DNA of 18,395 nucleotides from Anaerolineae bacterium (GTDB lineage: Bacteria > Chloroflexota > Anaerolineae > Anaerolineales > Villigracilaceae). Position numbers and translations under genes: made by a program. The notes beneath the pieces are model-generated. The model ran no database searches. It worked only from the letters and a program-made list of their open reading frames with translations, and was not told the origin of the DNA. Positions 6,645 to 13,131 of this stretch are shown one piece after another (position 1 is the stretch's first letter; each line of letters begins with the position of its first letter). Location: assembly GCA_017303735.1 (NCBI GenBank), contig JAFLCF010000083.1:1-18395 (forward strand), in the 5' to 3' direction.

Positions 6645-7581
6645 ATTTTACTTCCTTATTTTCCCCTCTCCTTGTAGGAGAGGGGCTGGGGGTGAGGTCA
6701 ATCACCATACCTTCGTATGCAGCATACGAATCTGGAAACACATTTTGCGCAGCACCTTCTTGCGCCGTCACCCAATCGTCAGCGTAGGACGGGTCGTGAT
6801 GGAACAGAATCAACTGTCCCGTTTCGGCAGAGGCGGCAACTTGTCCTGCCATCGTCGCGGTCGAGTGTCCATATCCCTGCGTGGATGGAAATCCGGCGAG
6901 GGCTCCGTAGTAATGATCGTCCGAATACTGAGCATCATGTATCAACACATCTGCGTTGCGCGAAAAATGAATCAACTTGCGGTCCATGCCCACGTAGCCT
7001 TCAGTATCCGTTGCATACACAACCGACTTGCCCTGATATTCAATGCGATAGTGATACACGCCACCGGGATGCGCATACGATTTGTGAATGCGGATGACCA
7101 CCGCCTCGGGACTCGGATTTGGGCTTGATTCAACAACCCGAACTCCATCCTCGTCCCATACAATGACCTGCGACTCGCGCAGCGACTGAATATCCTTGTT
7201 CGACGCCATATCTCGCAACGAGATCGGGAAGGTATCTGAAGATTGATTGTGCTCAAGCACATGCTTCACCGTCTCCGCCGTGCCGCCCGGACCATAGATA
7301 TGCAACTTGGCTTTCGGCATATACGCAGGCACGAAAAACGGAAAGCCCTGCGTGTGGTCGTGATGCAGATGGCTGAACAGGATCAGCAATTCAAGGTTGG
7401 GCTTTCTGGCAAGCTCGCGCCCGAGCGGAATAATGCCCGTGCCCGCGTCGAGGATGATGGTGCGTCCGCCTGCGTTGATTTCTACGCAAGAAGTATTGCC
7501 GCCATACTTGACGGTGCTTGCGCCCGGTGTGGGGTAACTGCCACGCACGCCCCAGAATTTGACTGTGAAATCTTTGTTCAT
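6628..7581 (-). CDS. Metallo-beta-lactamase-fold hydrolase with a repeat-derived C-terminal tail
   Basis: A 317-residue MBL-fold protein. The metal site is visible: FSHLHHDH (His71, His73, Asp75, His76), a His in GYGHS (His239), Asp192 in YATDTEG, and LFHHDP near residue 261. The opening KFWGVRGSYPTPG and KYGGNTSCVEI, with LDAGTGI, are typical of a lactamase_B_2 subgroup related to phosphodiesterases and RNase Z-like proteins. The substrate is unknown; a cyclic nucleotide is conceivable given the overlapping Crp gene, but this is only inference. The domain appears to end at MVIDL (residue 296). The last 21 residues start TPSPSPTRRGE and are encoded by a palindromic repeat plus the Crp leader. 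GGAGG sits six bases before the ATG. Confidence 0.88.
   Translation of the reverse strand: MNKDFTVKFWGVRGSYPTPGASTVKYGGNTSCVEINAGGRTIILDAGTGIIPLGRELARKPNLELLILFSHLHHDHTQGFPFFVPAYMPKAKLHIYGPGGTAETVKHVLEHNQSSDTFPISLRDMASNKDIQSLRESQVIVWDEDGVRVVESSPNPSPEAVVIRIHKSYAHPGGVYHYRIEYQGKSVVYATDTEGYVGMDRKLIHFSRNADVLIHDAQYSDDHYYGALAGFPSTQGYGHSTATMAGQVAASAETGQLILFHHDPSYADDWVTAQEGAAQNVFPDSYAAYEGMVIDLTPSPSPTRRGENKEVKYVTHG
6663..6697. repeat. Palindromic repeat (CCCCTCTCCT/AGGAGAGGGG plus CTGGGGGTGAGG) inside the hydrolase frame
   Basis: A perfect 10-bp stem with a TGT loop (6663-6685) is followed by CTGGGGGTGAGG. This is the widespread palindrome that translates as LTPSPSP-T-x-RGE in one frame. Here it is in frame with the hydrolase and forms its residues 296-307. 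Confidence 0.8.
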
Positions 7582-7611
7582 GTCTGCCTCCGTTTTGCTT
7601 CTACGCTTTCT

Positions 7612-7639
7612 ATTATGTTCGTAATGAAAATTCCTTCAA
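7612..7639 (-). promoter_or_regulatory. Probable promoter of the hydrolase-Crp operon
   Basis: On the minus strand TTGAAG (7639-7634) and CATAAT (7617-7612) are separated by 16 bases. The start would leave a leader of about 25 bases holding GGAGG before the ATG at 7581, unlike the leaderless genes elsewhere in the window. Confidence 0.5.
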
Positions 7640-7684
7640 GGAAAGTTTTCGCAAGGCAGGTGAGAAATATTTCCCATATTGATT

Positions 7685-7715
7685 GCTCTTGTCGGGGCTA
7701 AGCCCCGACAAGAGC
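7685..7715. repeat. Perfect palindrome GCTCTTGTCGGGGC with three-base loop
   Basis: A 14-bp perfect stem around TAA, located in the divergent gap between the hydrolase and DUF951 genes. No T-run follows, so it does not look like a terminator for either gene; neither gene ends here. It is 18 bases upstream of the TATAAT box of the next gene. Confidence 0.75.
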
Positions 7716-7733
7716 ATGGAAGGTTCGCGGCGG

Positions 7734-7739
7734 TATAAT
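7734..7739 (+). promoter_or_regulatory. -10 box (TATAAT) of the DUF951 gene, leaderless type
   Basis: GCGGTATAATC is followed seven bases later by the ATG at 7747. No -35 is recognisable. No Shine-Dalgarno fits between the box and the start. Confidence 0.6.
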
Positions 7740-7746
7740 CTTCGTT

Positions 7747-7974
7747 ATGCTCCCCGACCTGCAATTGAAAGATCACCTGCGTTTGCGCAAGCCACATCCC
7801 TGCGGCTCCTACGAATGGACCGTGGTGCGGCTTGGTGCAGATATCGGTTTGGAGTGCAATGGCTGTCAACATCGGGTGATGCTCACCCGCCGGGAGCTGG
7901 CAAAACGGATGAAAGTCAATTTGACTGAGCAGGAACGGGAAAAACAAAGAGACTCAGAAGAAAATAAAACGTAG
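7747..7974 (+). CDS. DUF951 family small protein
   Basis: A 75-residue basic cytoplasmic protein. LRKPHPCGSYEWTVVRLG (residues 12-29), ADIGLECNGCQHRVML and the following RRELAKRM match the DUF951 pattern (KPHPCG, then W, then ADI-x-x-x-C-x-x-C). Three cysteines (in HPCG and CNGC) could bind a metal, but the function of the family is not known to me. The family is small (about 60-70 residues); this one has a charged C-terminal tail of about 20 residues. The start follows a TATAAT box by seven bases. The glycosyltransferase begins 23 bases downstream with its own Shine-Dalgarno, so the two are likely one transcript. Confidence 0.85.
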   Translation: MLPDLQLKDHLRLRKPHPCGSYEWTVVRLGADIGLECNGCQHRVMLTRRELAKRMKVNLTEQEREKQRDSEENKT

Positions 7975-7997
7975 ATAGAGACAAACAAGGAGCATTC

Positions 7998-9320
7998 ATG
8001 GATCCAAAAAATACAGAACTGCCCATCGGCTCGCTTCGTATTGGTTTATTTACCGATACCTATGCCCCGCAGGTAAATGGCGTCTCGGTCTCATTACAAA
8101 TGATCTCAGAGGGATTAAAGAAACGCGGGCATCAGGTGACAATTTTTGCGCCCAAATTCCCTGGTTATAAAGATAACGAACCCAATGTGATGCGTCTGCC
8201 TTCATTGAAATATTTGAATAACCCGCCCATCTATGTCGCTGTGCTGGGCACGCCGCGTTCCACATGGAAACTCACTCGCGAGAATTTCGATGTGCTTCAT
8301 GCCCACAGCCCGGCAAGCGTGGGGCTGCTGGCATACCTCACAGCATCCACCAAACGGCTGCCATTGATCTACACCTATCACACCTCCATCACCGACTACA
8401 CCCATTACATAAAATTCATTGGCGGCACCGGGCTCATCAAACGTGCTGCGAGTTGGTTTAGCAAGGCATCCACTGATTTAGGCGACCAGATCGTTGTCCC
8501 TTCGCCGAAGTTTTATCGCCTGCTTTTGAATCAAAAAGTGAAACAACCCATCACGGTCATCCCGAACGGAATCGACCTGAGCATGTTCAAGACAGTGAAA
8601 AATCCCGGCGCACTGCGAAAGCGACTTGGCATCAGCGCCGATGCGCCCATCATGCTCACCGTTGGACGAATGGATCCTGAGAAACGACTCGATTTCATCG
8701 TAGAAGCCTTTGATCTGATTGCAGACCGTGTTCCCAATGCACACCTCGTCTTTGCCGGGGATGGCGGCGCCCGCAAGCATGTGGAAGAAAAAGCAAACGC
8801 CACCCGCGCCAGAGACCTCATCCACTTTTTGGGTATGGTCAACCGTGCCGACCTGCCCGACATCTTCCATGATGCCGATGTATTCCTCTCTGCATCCACA
8901 ACCGAGGTACATCCCATCTCCGTCATCGAAGCCATCGCTTCGGGTCTGCCTTTTGTGGCTGTCCACGACGAAGCCTTTGAAGGCATGCTCGAAGACGGCA
9001 TGAACGGCTATGCGATTCCGCTTGACGTGAAAAAATATGCCGATGTGCTTGCCGACCTACTCCCAGACCGTGAGCGATTAAAACGTTTCGGCATGCATTC
9101 CACAGAGTTGAGCGAAAAATATTCCATTGAAGCGCAGGTCAAAGCCTTGGAAAAACTCTACACAGAAGCCATCTTGCAAAACTGGCGCGGAAATTTATTT
9201 AAGCGCATGATCCCCAAACAGTTGAATGGAATCCCTCAACGCATCTCAAAAGAGATCAATGAATTCCCGCAAAAGATCACCAAGGAAATTAACAAGATAC
9301 TGCCGGGGCAAAAGAAATAA
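7998..9320 (+). CDS. GT4-family glycosyltransferase, diacylglycerol glycosyltransferase-like
   Basis: A 440-residue GT-B enzyme. The N-terminal half has LRIGLFTDTYAPQVNGVS (residues 13-30) and HAHSPASVGLLAY, with TYHTSITDYTHY, a pattern typical of GT4 enzymes acting on lipid or phosphatidylinositol-type acceptors such as 1,2-diacylglycerol 3-glucosyltransferase. The C-terminal half has VIPNGIDLSMF, LTVGRMDPEKRLD and VFAGDG, then the nucleotide-sugar site STTEVHPISVIEAIASGLP (about 300-318) with the two Glu of the E-x7-E motif. After about residue 395 a basic tail repeats amphipathic words (RISKEINEFP, KITKEINKILP), fit to sit on a membrane surface. The sugar donor and acceptor cannot be fixed from sequence. 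AAGGAG is five bases before the ATG. Confidence 0.85.
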   Translation: MDPKNTELPIGSLRIGLFTDTYAPQVNGVSVSLQMISEGLKKRGHQVTIFAPKFPGYKDNEPNVMRLPSLKYLNNPPIYVAVLGTPRSTWKLTRENFDVLHAHSPASVGLLAYLTASTKRLPLIYTYHTSITDYTHYIKFIGGTGLIKRAASWFSKASTDLGDQIVVPSPKFYRLLLNQKVKQPITVIPNGIDLSMFKTVKNPGALRKRLGISADAPIMLTVGRMDPEKRLDFIVEAFDLIADRVPNAHLVFAGDGGARKHVEEKANATRARDLIHFLGMVNRADLPDIFHDADVFLSASTTEVHPISVIEAIASGLPFVAVHDEAFEGMLEDGMNGYAIPLDVKKYADVLADLLPDRERLKRFGMHSTELSEKYSIEAQVKALEKLYTEAILQNWRGNLFKRMIPKQLNGIPQRISKEINEFPQKITKEINKILPGQKK

Positions 9321-9324
9321 TATT

Positions 9325-9367
9325 TTACGGATTACGCATCACGAAATCCGTAATGCGTAATCCGTAA
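9325..9367. repeat. Palindromic repeat, TTACGGATTACGCAT stem
   Basis: A perfect 15-bp inverted repeat spans a 13-base spacer that itself contains another copy of ATCCGTAA. The same words recur at 13071-13108. It lies between the glycosyltransferase stop and the tsaE TATAAT and could end the upstream transcript, though no T-run is present. Confidence 0.75.
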
Positions 9368-9377
9368 GGCTGAGAGG

Positions 9378-9383
9378 TATAAT
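9378..9383 (+). promoter_or_regulatory. -10 box (TATAAT) of the tsaE gene, near-leaderless
   Basis: GAGGTATAATTCC is followed nine bases later by the ATG at 9393. No clear -35 or Shine-Dalgarno. The predicted start of transcription is within three or four bases of the start codon. Confidence 0.6.
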
Positions 9384-9392
9384 TCCAACCCG

Positions 9393-9887
9393 ATGCCCAT
9401 CCTCGATGCCCATATGTTGGAATTCTTTAGCCGCAGCCCCGAGCAAACCCGTCGGATCGGGTTGCGTTTGGGTGCTTTGCTTAAGCTTGGCGATATTATC
9501 TGTTTGCAGGGCGATCTGGGTGCAGGCAAAACCACCTTTACCCAGGGGCTTGCCCAAGGCTGGGGCTCACTCGATTCAGTTTCCAGCCCAACATTTATTT
9601 TGGTCAACCAATATCGCCGCGCCGATGGTTCCAAACTATTTCACATGGATGCCTACCGGCTCGACTCCGTGCCCGAAGCCGAGGAGCTCGACCTAGACTC
9701 TCTGCTCGCTGAAGGCGCGCTCATCATTGAGTGGCCCGAGCGCCTTGGCGATCTTATTCCCAAAGAGCATTTACACATTCGCCTCGAGCACATTTCGGAA
9801 GAACATCGTCAGATGAATTTTCACGCGCATGGCAAACATTATGACAACCTGATCGATTCCATTCGCCAGGCTATGGTGGGAGGGTAA
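9393..9887 (+). CDS. tsaE: tRNA t6A37 biosynthesis ATPase TsaE
   Basis: A 164-residue P-loop ATPase. The Walker A motif is GDLGAGKTT (residues 40-48), followed by TFTQGLAQGWG. SSPTFILVNQY, HMDAYRLDS and IIEWPERLGD are the conserved TsaE blocks. TsaE binds the TsaB-TsaD pair and its ATP hydrolysis drives cycles of threonylcarbamoyl transfer to A37 of ANN-reading tRNAs. Length is usual. The next gene, tsaB, starts two bases after the stop, with GGGAGGG inside the last codons as its ribosome-binding site. TsaC and TsaD are not in the window. An alternative ATG at 9414 is less likely because 9393 is the first ATG after the promoter box. Confidence 0.95.
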   Translation: MPILDAHMLEFFSRSPEQTRRIGLRLGALLKLGDIICLQGDLGAGKTTFTQGLAQGWGSLDSVSSPTFILVNQYRRADGSKLFHMDAYRLDSVPEAEELDLDSLLAEGALIIEWPERLGDLIPKEHLHIRLEHISEEHRQMNFHAHGKHYDNLIDSIRQAMVGG

Positions 9888-9889
9888 GC

Positions 9890-10555
9890 ATGCTTTTAGC
9901 AGTAGATACCTCCACCTCGTTAGTTGGATTAGCTTTATATGACGGTGACCAAGTCCTCGGTGAGATGACGTGGACCACTAAACAGCATCACACTACCGAG
10001 CTCTCCCCGGCCCTTTCTGGACTTTTGAAACGCTGCGGCGTGACCATGGCTTCGGTCAACGCTTTGGGCGTCGCTATCGGACCAGGGTCATTCACGAGTT
10101 TGCGAGTCGGGTTGTCTTTGGTAAAAGGCATTGCCTTAGCTCGTAACTTGCCCGTGATGGGCATCTCAACATTAGATGTGATCGCCGCGGCTCAGCCTTT
10201 GGCGAAACCTCCGCTGGTGGCAGTCCTGCAAGCCGGGCGGACGCGAATCGCTTACAGTGTGTATAAAAGTGATAAGAAAGCGTGGCAGGCTGAAGGCGGG
10301 GTACGAAGCGGAACTCTCGATGAGTTGTTGAATGAGATCGAGAGTCAAACTCTTGTGGCGGGTGAGTTAACATCCGAAGAGAGAAAGAAGATCGCAAAAA
10401 TAAAAAAAGTGCAGCTGGCGTCTCCGACGTTGTGTGTGAGGCGTCCCGCTGTTTTGGCAGAACTGGCGTGGGCTCGCTGGCAGGATAATGATGTTGACGA
10501 TGTTGCCGCACTTGCGCCGATCTATTTGCATGTGGCGGGAACGCCGATCCAATAA
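9890..10555 (+). CDS. tsaB: tRNA t6A37 biosynthesis protein TsaB
   Basis: A 221-residue ASKHA-fold protein. MLLAVDTSTSLVGLALYDGD is the phosphate-loop start, QHHTTELSPAL and AIGPGSFTSLRVGLSLVKGIA are the TsaB signatures (about residues 63-83), and LPVMGISTLDVIA follows. TsaB is the inactive partner of TsaD and scaffolds the t6A complex; it lacks the metal-binding HxxxH pair of TsaD. The C-terminal region ends with APIYLH, the usual tail motif APxYLR, here with His. It lies between tsaE and rimI, the standard order. Spacing of two bases to tsaE suggests tight coupling. Confidence 0.93.
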   Translation: MLLAVDTSTSLVGLALYDGDQVLGEMTWTTKQHHTTELSPALSGLLKRCGVTMASVNALGVAIGPGSFTSLRVGLSLVKGIALARNLPVMGISTLDVIAAAQPLAKPPLVAVLQAGRTRIAYSVYKSDKKAWQAEGGVRSGTLDELLNEIESQTLVAGELTSEERKKIAKIKKVQLASPTLCVRRPAVLAELAWARWQDNDVDDVAALAPIYLHVAGTPIQ

Positions 10556-10569
10556 TCTTTTGTTTGATT

Positions 10570-11070
10570 ATGAATTCAAATCAGCCGCCTTCCCCGCAAG
10601 ATTCATCTGGTGTGTTGATTCGCAAGATGATCGAAGCCGACCTTGAGCAGGTCGTTGCAATTGACCAGGTTTCTTTCTCACTGCCCTGGCCCGCGCGTTC
10701 GTTCCGTTATGAATTAGATGAGAACTTCACATCACGCAGTTGGGTGGCGGAGTGCGATGGTCGAGTGGCTGCCATGTTGGTGGGCTGGTTGATCGTGGAC
10801 GAATTGCATGTTGCCACCATTGCGACTCATCCAGATTTTCGCGGGAGAGGCATCGGAAAAAAGATGTTGATCCATGCCCTTCGCGCCGCCAGGGACGAAG
10901 GTGTGATCCGTTCGTTTTTGGAAGTGCGCGAGAGCAATGCTGTAGCATTGAACATGTATCGCAGTTTGGGTTTTGTGGAAGATGGAAGACGCAAGGAATA
11001 CTACAAAGATAATAATGAAGATGCCATTCTGATGTCGCTTAATGACCTGACGGGCATCGAAGGAGCATGA
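10570..11070 (+). CDS. rimI: Ribosomal protein S18-alanine N-acetyltransferase RimI
   Basis: A 166-residue GNAT acetyltransferase. The RimI hallmarks are IEADLEQVVAIDQVSFSLPW (N-terminal strand and helix), a central VDELHVATIATHPDFRGRGI strand and acetyl-CoA loop (RGRGIGKK), then FLEVRESNAVALNMYRSLGF and RRKEYYKDNNEDAILM. RimI acetylates the N-terminal Ala of S18. Position after tsaB is the usual one. I prefer the ATG at 10570 over an in-frame TTG at 10564; neither has a clear Shine-Dalgarno, so it may rely on coupling to tsaB 14 bases upstream. The stop TGA abuts the next start directly. Confidence 0.92.
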   Translation: MNSNQPPSPQDSSGVLIRKMIEADLEQVVAIDQVSFSLPWPARSFRYELDENFTSRSWVAECDGRVAAMLVGWLIVDELHVATIATHPDFRGRGIGKKMLIHALRAARDEGVIRSFLEVRESNAVALNMYRSLGFVEDGRRKEYYKDNNEDAILMSLNDLTGIEGA

Positions 11071-11715
11071 ATGTCTGCCGCCGAAACCCTTGAACAAATT
11101 GCCCGCGAGATTTCTGTTTGCACGAAGTGTGCTCTGCACGAGTCGCGCAAGAAAGCAGTGACGGGTGAAGGTCCGGCAGATGCAGAGATCATGTTCATTG
11201 GCGAAGGTCCAGGGTTTCACGAGAACGAACAGGGACGTCCGTTCGTGGGAGCTTCAGGGAAGTTCTTAGACCAACTCCTCGAACAAGCGGGTGTTACCCG
11301 TGCTGATGTTTTCATTGCGAATGTGGTCAAGTGCCGTCCGCCTGCCAACCGTGACCCTCAACCGGATGAATTACAAGCTTGTAATGTGTACCTGGAGGGA
11401 CAGATCGAAGCCATAAATCCGAGTATCATTGTGACCTTGGGGCGCATCTCTATGGGAAGGTATTTTCCCGGAGCGAAGATCACTTCGGTGCATGGGCAGA
11501 TGCAAAATATCGGCGGAAGGTTTATCATTCCCATGTATCACCCGGCGGCGGCTCTGCATCAACCCGCCTTGCGCCCAGCGATCCTGGCAGATTTTGCGAA
11601 ATTGCCCGATCAATTGAATGAAGCCCGCGCGGCATTAGGACGCCCACTGGTGGAAAAGAAAAAGATAGCGGCTCCTCAGCAATCTGAGAAGCCGCAACAA
11701 CTCAGTTTATTTTGA
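11071..11715 (+). CDS. udg: Family-4 uracil-DNA glycosylase, iron-sulfur type, with C-terminal clamp-binding motif
   Basis: A 214-residue family-4 (UDGa) enzyme that removes uracil from DNA. The four cysteines expected for a [4Fe-4S] cluster are Cys17, Cys20, Cys88 (KCRPP) and Cys104. Motif 1 is GEGPGFHENEQGRPFVG (44-60); motif 3 is MYHPAAALHQP with His157. The catalytic core ends near residue 180. A flexible Lys/Gln/Pro-rich linker then leads to the last six residues, QQLSLF, which contain QLSLF, the bacterial sliding-clamp (DnaN) consensus QL[SD]LF. That suggests recruitment to replication forks. The ATG follows the rimI stop directly and uses AAGGAG as its Shine-Dalgarno. It is not usually part of the t6A group; here it appears to be co-transcribed with it. 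Confidence 0.93.
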   Translation: MSAAETLEQIAREISVCTKCALHESRKKAVTGEGPADAEIMFIGEGPGFHENEQGRPFVGASGKFLDQLLEQAGVTRADVFIANVVKCRPPANRDPQPDELQACNVYLEGQIEAINPSIIVTLGRISMGRYFPGAKITSVHGQMQNIGGRFIIPMYHPAAALHQPALRPAILADFAKLPDQLNEARAALGRPLVEKKKIAAPQQSEKPQQLSLF

Positions 11716-11747
11716 GAGCAGGAGCATGCTCCGAAAGGATTTTTTAA

Positions 11748-13067
11748 ATGACAACGAAAGAAATTTTGATCAAGAAGCTGCGAGATAAATCCGCAAAGAT
11801 CGCCATTTTGGGCTTGGGGTATGTGGGCTTGCCCTTGGCGGTTGTGTTTGGTGAGGCTGGTTTTTCCATCACCGGTGTGGACCCTGATAAACGCAAGATC
11901 GATGCGTTGAAGGAGGGCAAGTCGTACATTCCAGATGTGCATACCGACAAGGTTGCAGCCCTGGTTAAAGCAGGGAAACTGACTTCCACTACCGATTTCT
12001 CTGTATTGAAGGAAATGGATGCTGTTAGCATTTGTGTGCCGACACCTTTGCGCCAAACAGGCGACCCGGATATGTCTTATATCATCTCTGCCATGGAAGA
12101 GTTGAATAAGTACATGCACAAGGGGATGGTGGTTGTGTTGGAATCCACCACCTATCCTGGAACAACACGTGAACTGTTATTGCCCAAACTTGGCATGGAA
12201 CATGGCTTGACCGTGGGTGAAGACTGGTTCCTGGCATTCTCCCCCGAGCGTGTGGACCCTGGTCGTGAAGACTGGACAACCATCAACACACCGAAGGTCA
12301 TGGGTGGTATTACAGAAGCCTGTGGTGAAGTTGCCACTGCCTGGTATGAAGGTGCCATCAAGACGATCCATCGAGTTTCTTCTGCCGAAGCCGCAGAGAT
12401 GGCAAAACTGTTGGAAAACACTTTCCGTATGATCAACATTGGCATGGTCAACGAACTGGCGATCATGTGCGAACGTCTTGATGTAGATGTGTGGGAAGTG
12501 ATTGATGCGGCAGCGACCAAGCCTTTTGGATTCATGAAATTCACTCCGGGTCCAGGCTTGGGTGGTCACTGCATTCCCATTGATCCGCTGTATCTTTCCT
12601 GGAAGATGAAGTCGCTTAACTACAATGCCCGCTTTATTGAGTTGGCATCTGAGATCAACACCAACATGCCGCGCTATGTGGTCAGCCGCCTGATGGAATC
12701 AATGAATGATCTGGGCAAGACCATCAAGAATTCGAAGATCCTCGTGCTAGGCGTTGCCTATAAACCGGATATTGATGATGTGCGCGAATCACCAGCATTG
12801 GATGTGATCGGTTTGTTGCAGAAAAAAGGTGCGGATGTGAAATATCACGACCCCTACATTCCGCACATTCATCACGAACATGATGGCTGGCAAATGGACA
12901 GTGTCAAGGACATGATGAAAGCAGTCAAAGAAGCCGATGCGGTGTTGGTAGTAACCAACCATAAGGAATATAACTACACTGAGATCATTGGTGCCGCGAA
13001 ATTTGTCTTTGATACCCGTAACGCTACTGGCAAGATGGGCAAGTTCGCAAACGTGGAACGACTGTAA
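11748..13067 (+). CDS. Nucleotide-sugar 6-dehydrogenase, WbpA-type (UDP-GlcNAc 6-dehydrogenase-like)
   Basis: A 439-residue UDP-sugar dehydrogenase. ILGLGYVGLPLAVVFGEAGF (about residues 20-39) is the NAD-binding loop, ICVPTPL and LESTTYPGTT follow, and ENTFRMINIGMVNELAIMC is the dimer helix. The catalytic Cys275 lies in GPGLGGHCIPIDPLYLSWK, which resembles WbpA-type UDP-GlcNAc dehydrogenases more than the GGSCFPKD form of plain UDP-glucose dehydrogenases. It oxidises C6 of the sugar in two NAD steps to a uronic acid. GVAYKPDIDDVRESPALDV is the C-terminal nucleotide site. A GGAGCATGCTCC palindrome (11721-11732) and AAAGGA precede the ATG. It begins the sugar module with the epimerase 64 bases later. 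UDP-glucose as substrate is not excluded. Confidence 0.88.
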   Translation: MTTKEILIKKLRDKSAKIAILGLGYVGLPLAVVFGEAGFSITGVDPDKRKIDALKEGKSYIPDVHTDKVAALVKAGKLTSTTDFSVLKEMDAVSICVPTPLRQTGDPDMSYIISAMEELNKYMHKGMVVVLESTTYPGTTRELLLPKLGMEHGLTVGEDWFLAFSPERVDPGREDWTTINTPKVMGGITEACGEVATAWYEGAIKTIHRVSSAEAAEMAKLLENTFRMINIGMVNELAIMCERLDVDVWEVIDAAATKPFGFMKFTPGPGLGGHCIPIDPLYLSWKMKSLNYNARFIELASEINTNMPRYVVSRLMESMNDLGKTIKNSKILVLGVAYKPDIDDVRESPALDVIGLLQKKGADVKYHDPYIPHIHHEHDGWQMDSVKDMMKAVKEADAVLVVTNHKEYNYTEIIGAAKFVFDTRNATGKMGKFANVERL

Positions 13068-13070
13068 GTT

Positions 13071-13108
13071 ATTACGCATTACGTATTTTGTGATACGTAA
13101 TGCGTAAT
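13071..13108. repeat. Palindromic repeat, ATTACGCATTACGTAT stem
   Basis: A perfect 16-bp inverted repeat with a six-base loop, in the gap between the dehydrogenase and the epimerase. Words ATTACGCAT and ATGCGTAAT are shared with the element at 9325-9367. No T-run, so probably not a terminator. Confidence 0.8.
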
Positions 13109-13131
13109 TGTTTAATTCGCAAAGGAGAATT

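Noticed and set aside
6463..7128. 221-codon plus-strand frame opposite the hydrolase and regulator
   Set aside because: Antisense shadow of two well-supported genes, with no recognisable domain and a stretch through the palindromic repeat.
7636..7947. 103-codon minus-strand frame over the DUF951 gene and divergent gap
   Set aside because: It crosses the promoter and palindrome and overlaps the conserved DUF951 protein.
8478..9001. Two long minus-strand frames opposite the first GT4 gene
   Set aside because: Antisense shadows; low-complexity or Cys/Gly-rich translation and no start signals.
10564..10569. TTG start for RimI
   Set aside because: It adds only two residues, has no better ribosome-binding site, and an ATG follows directly.
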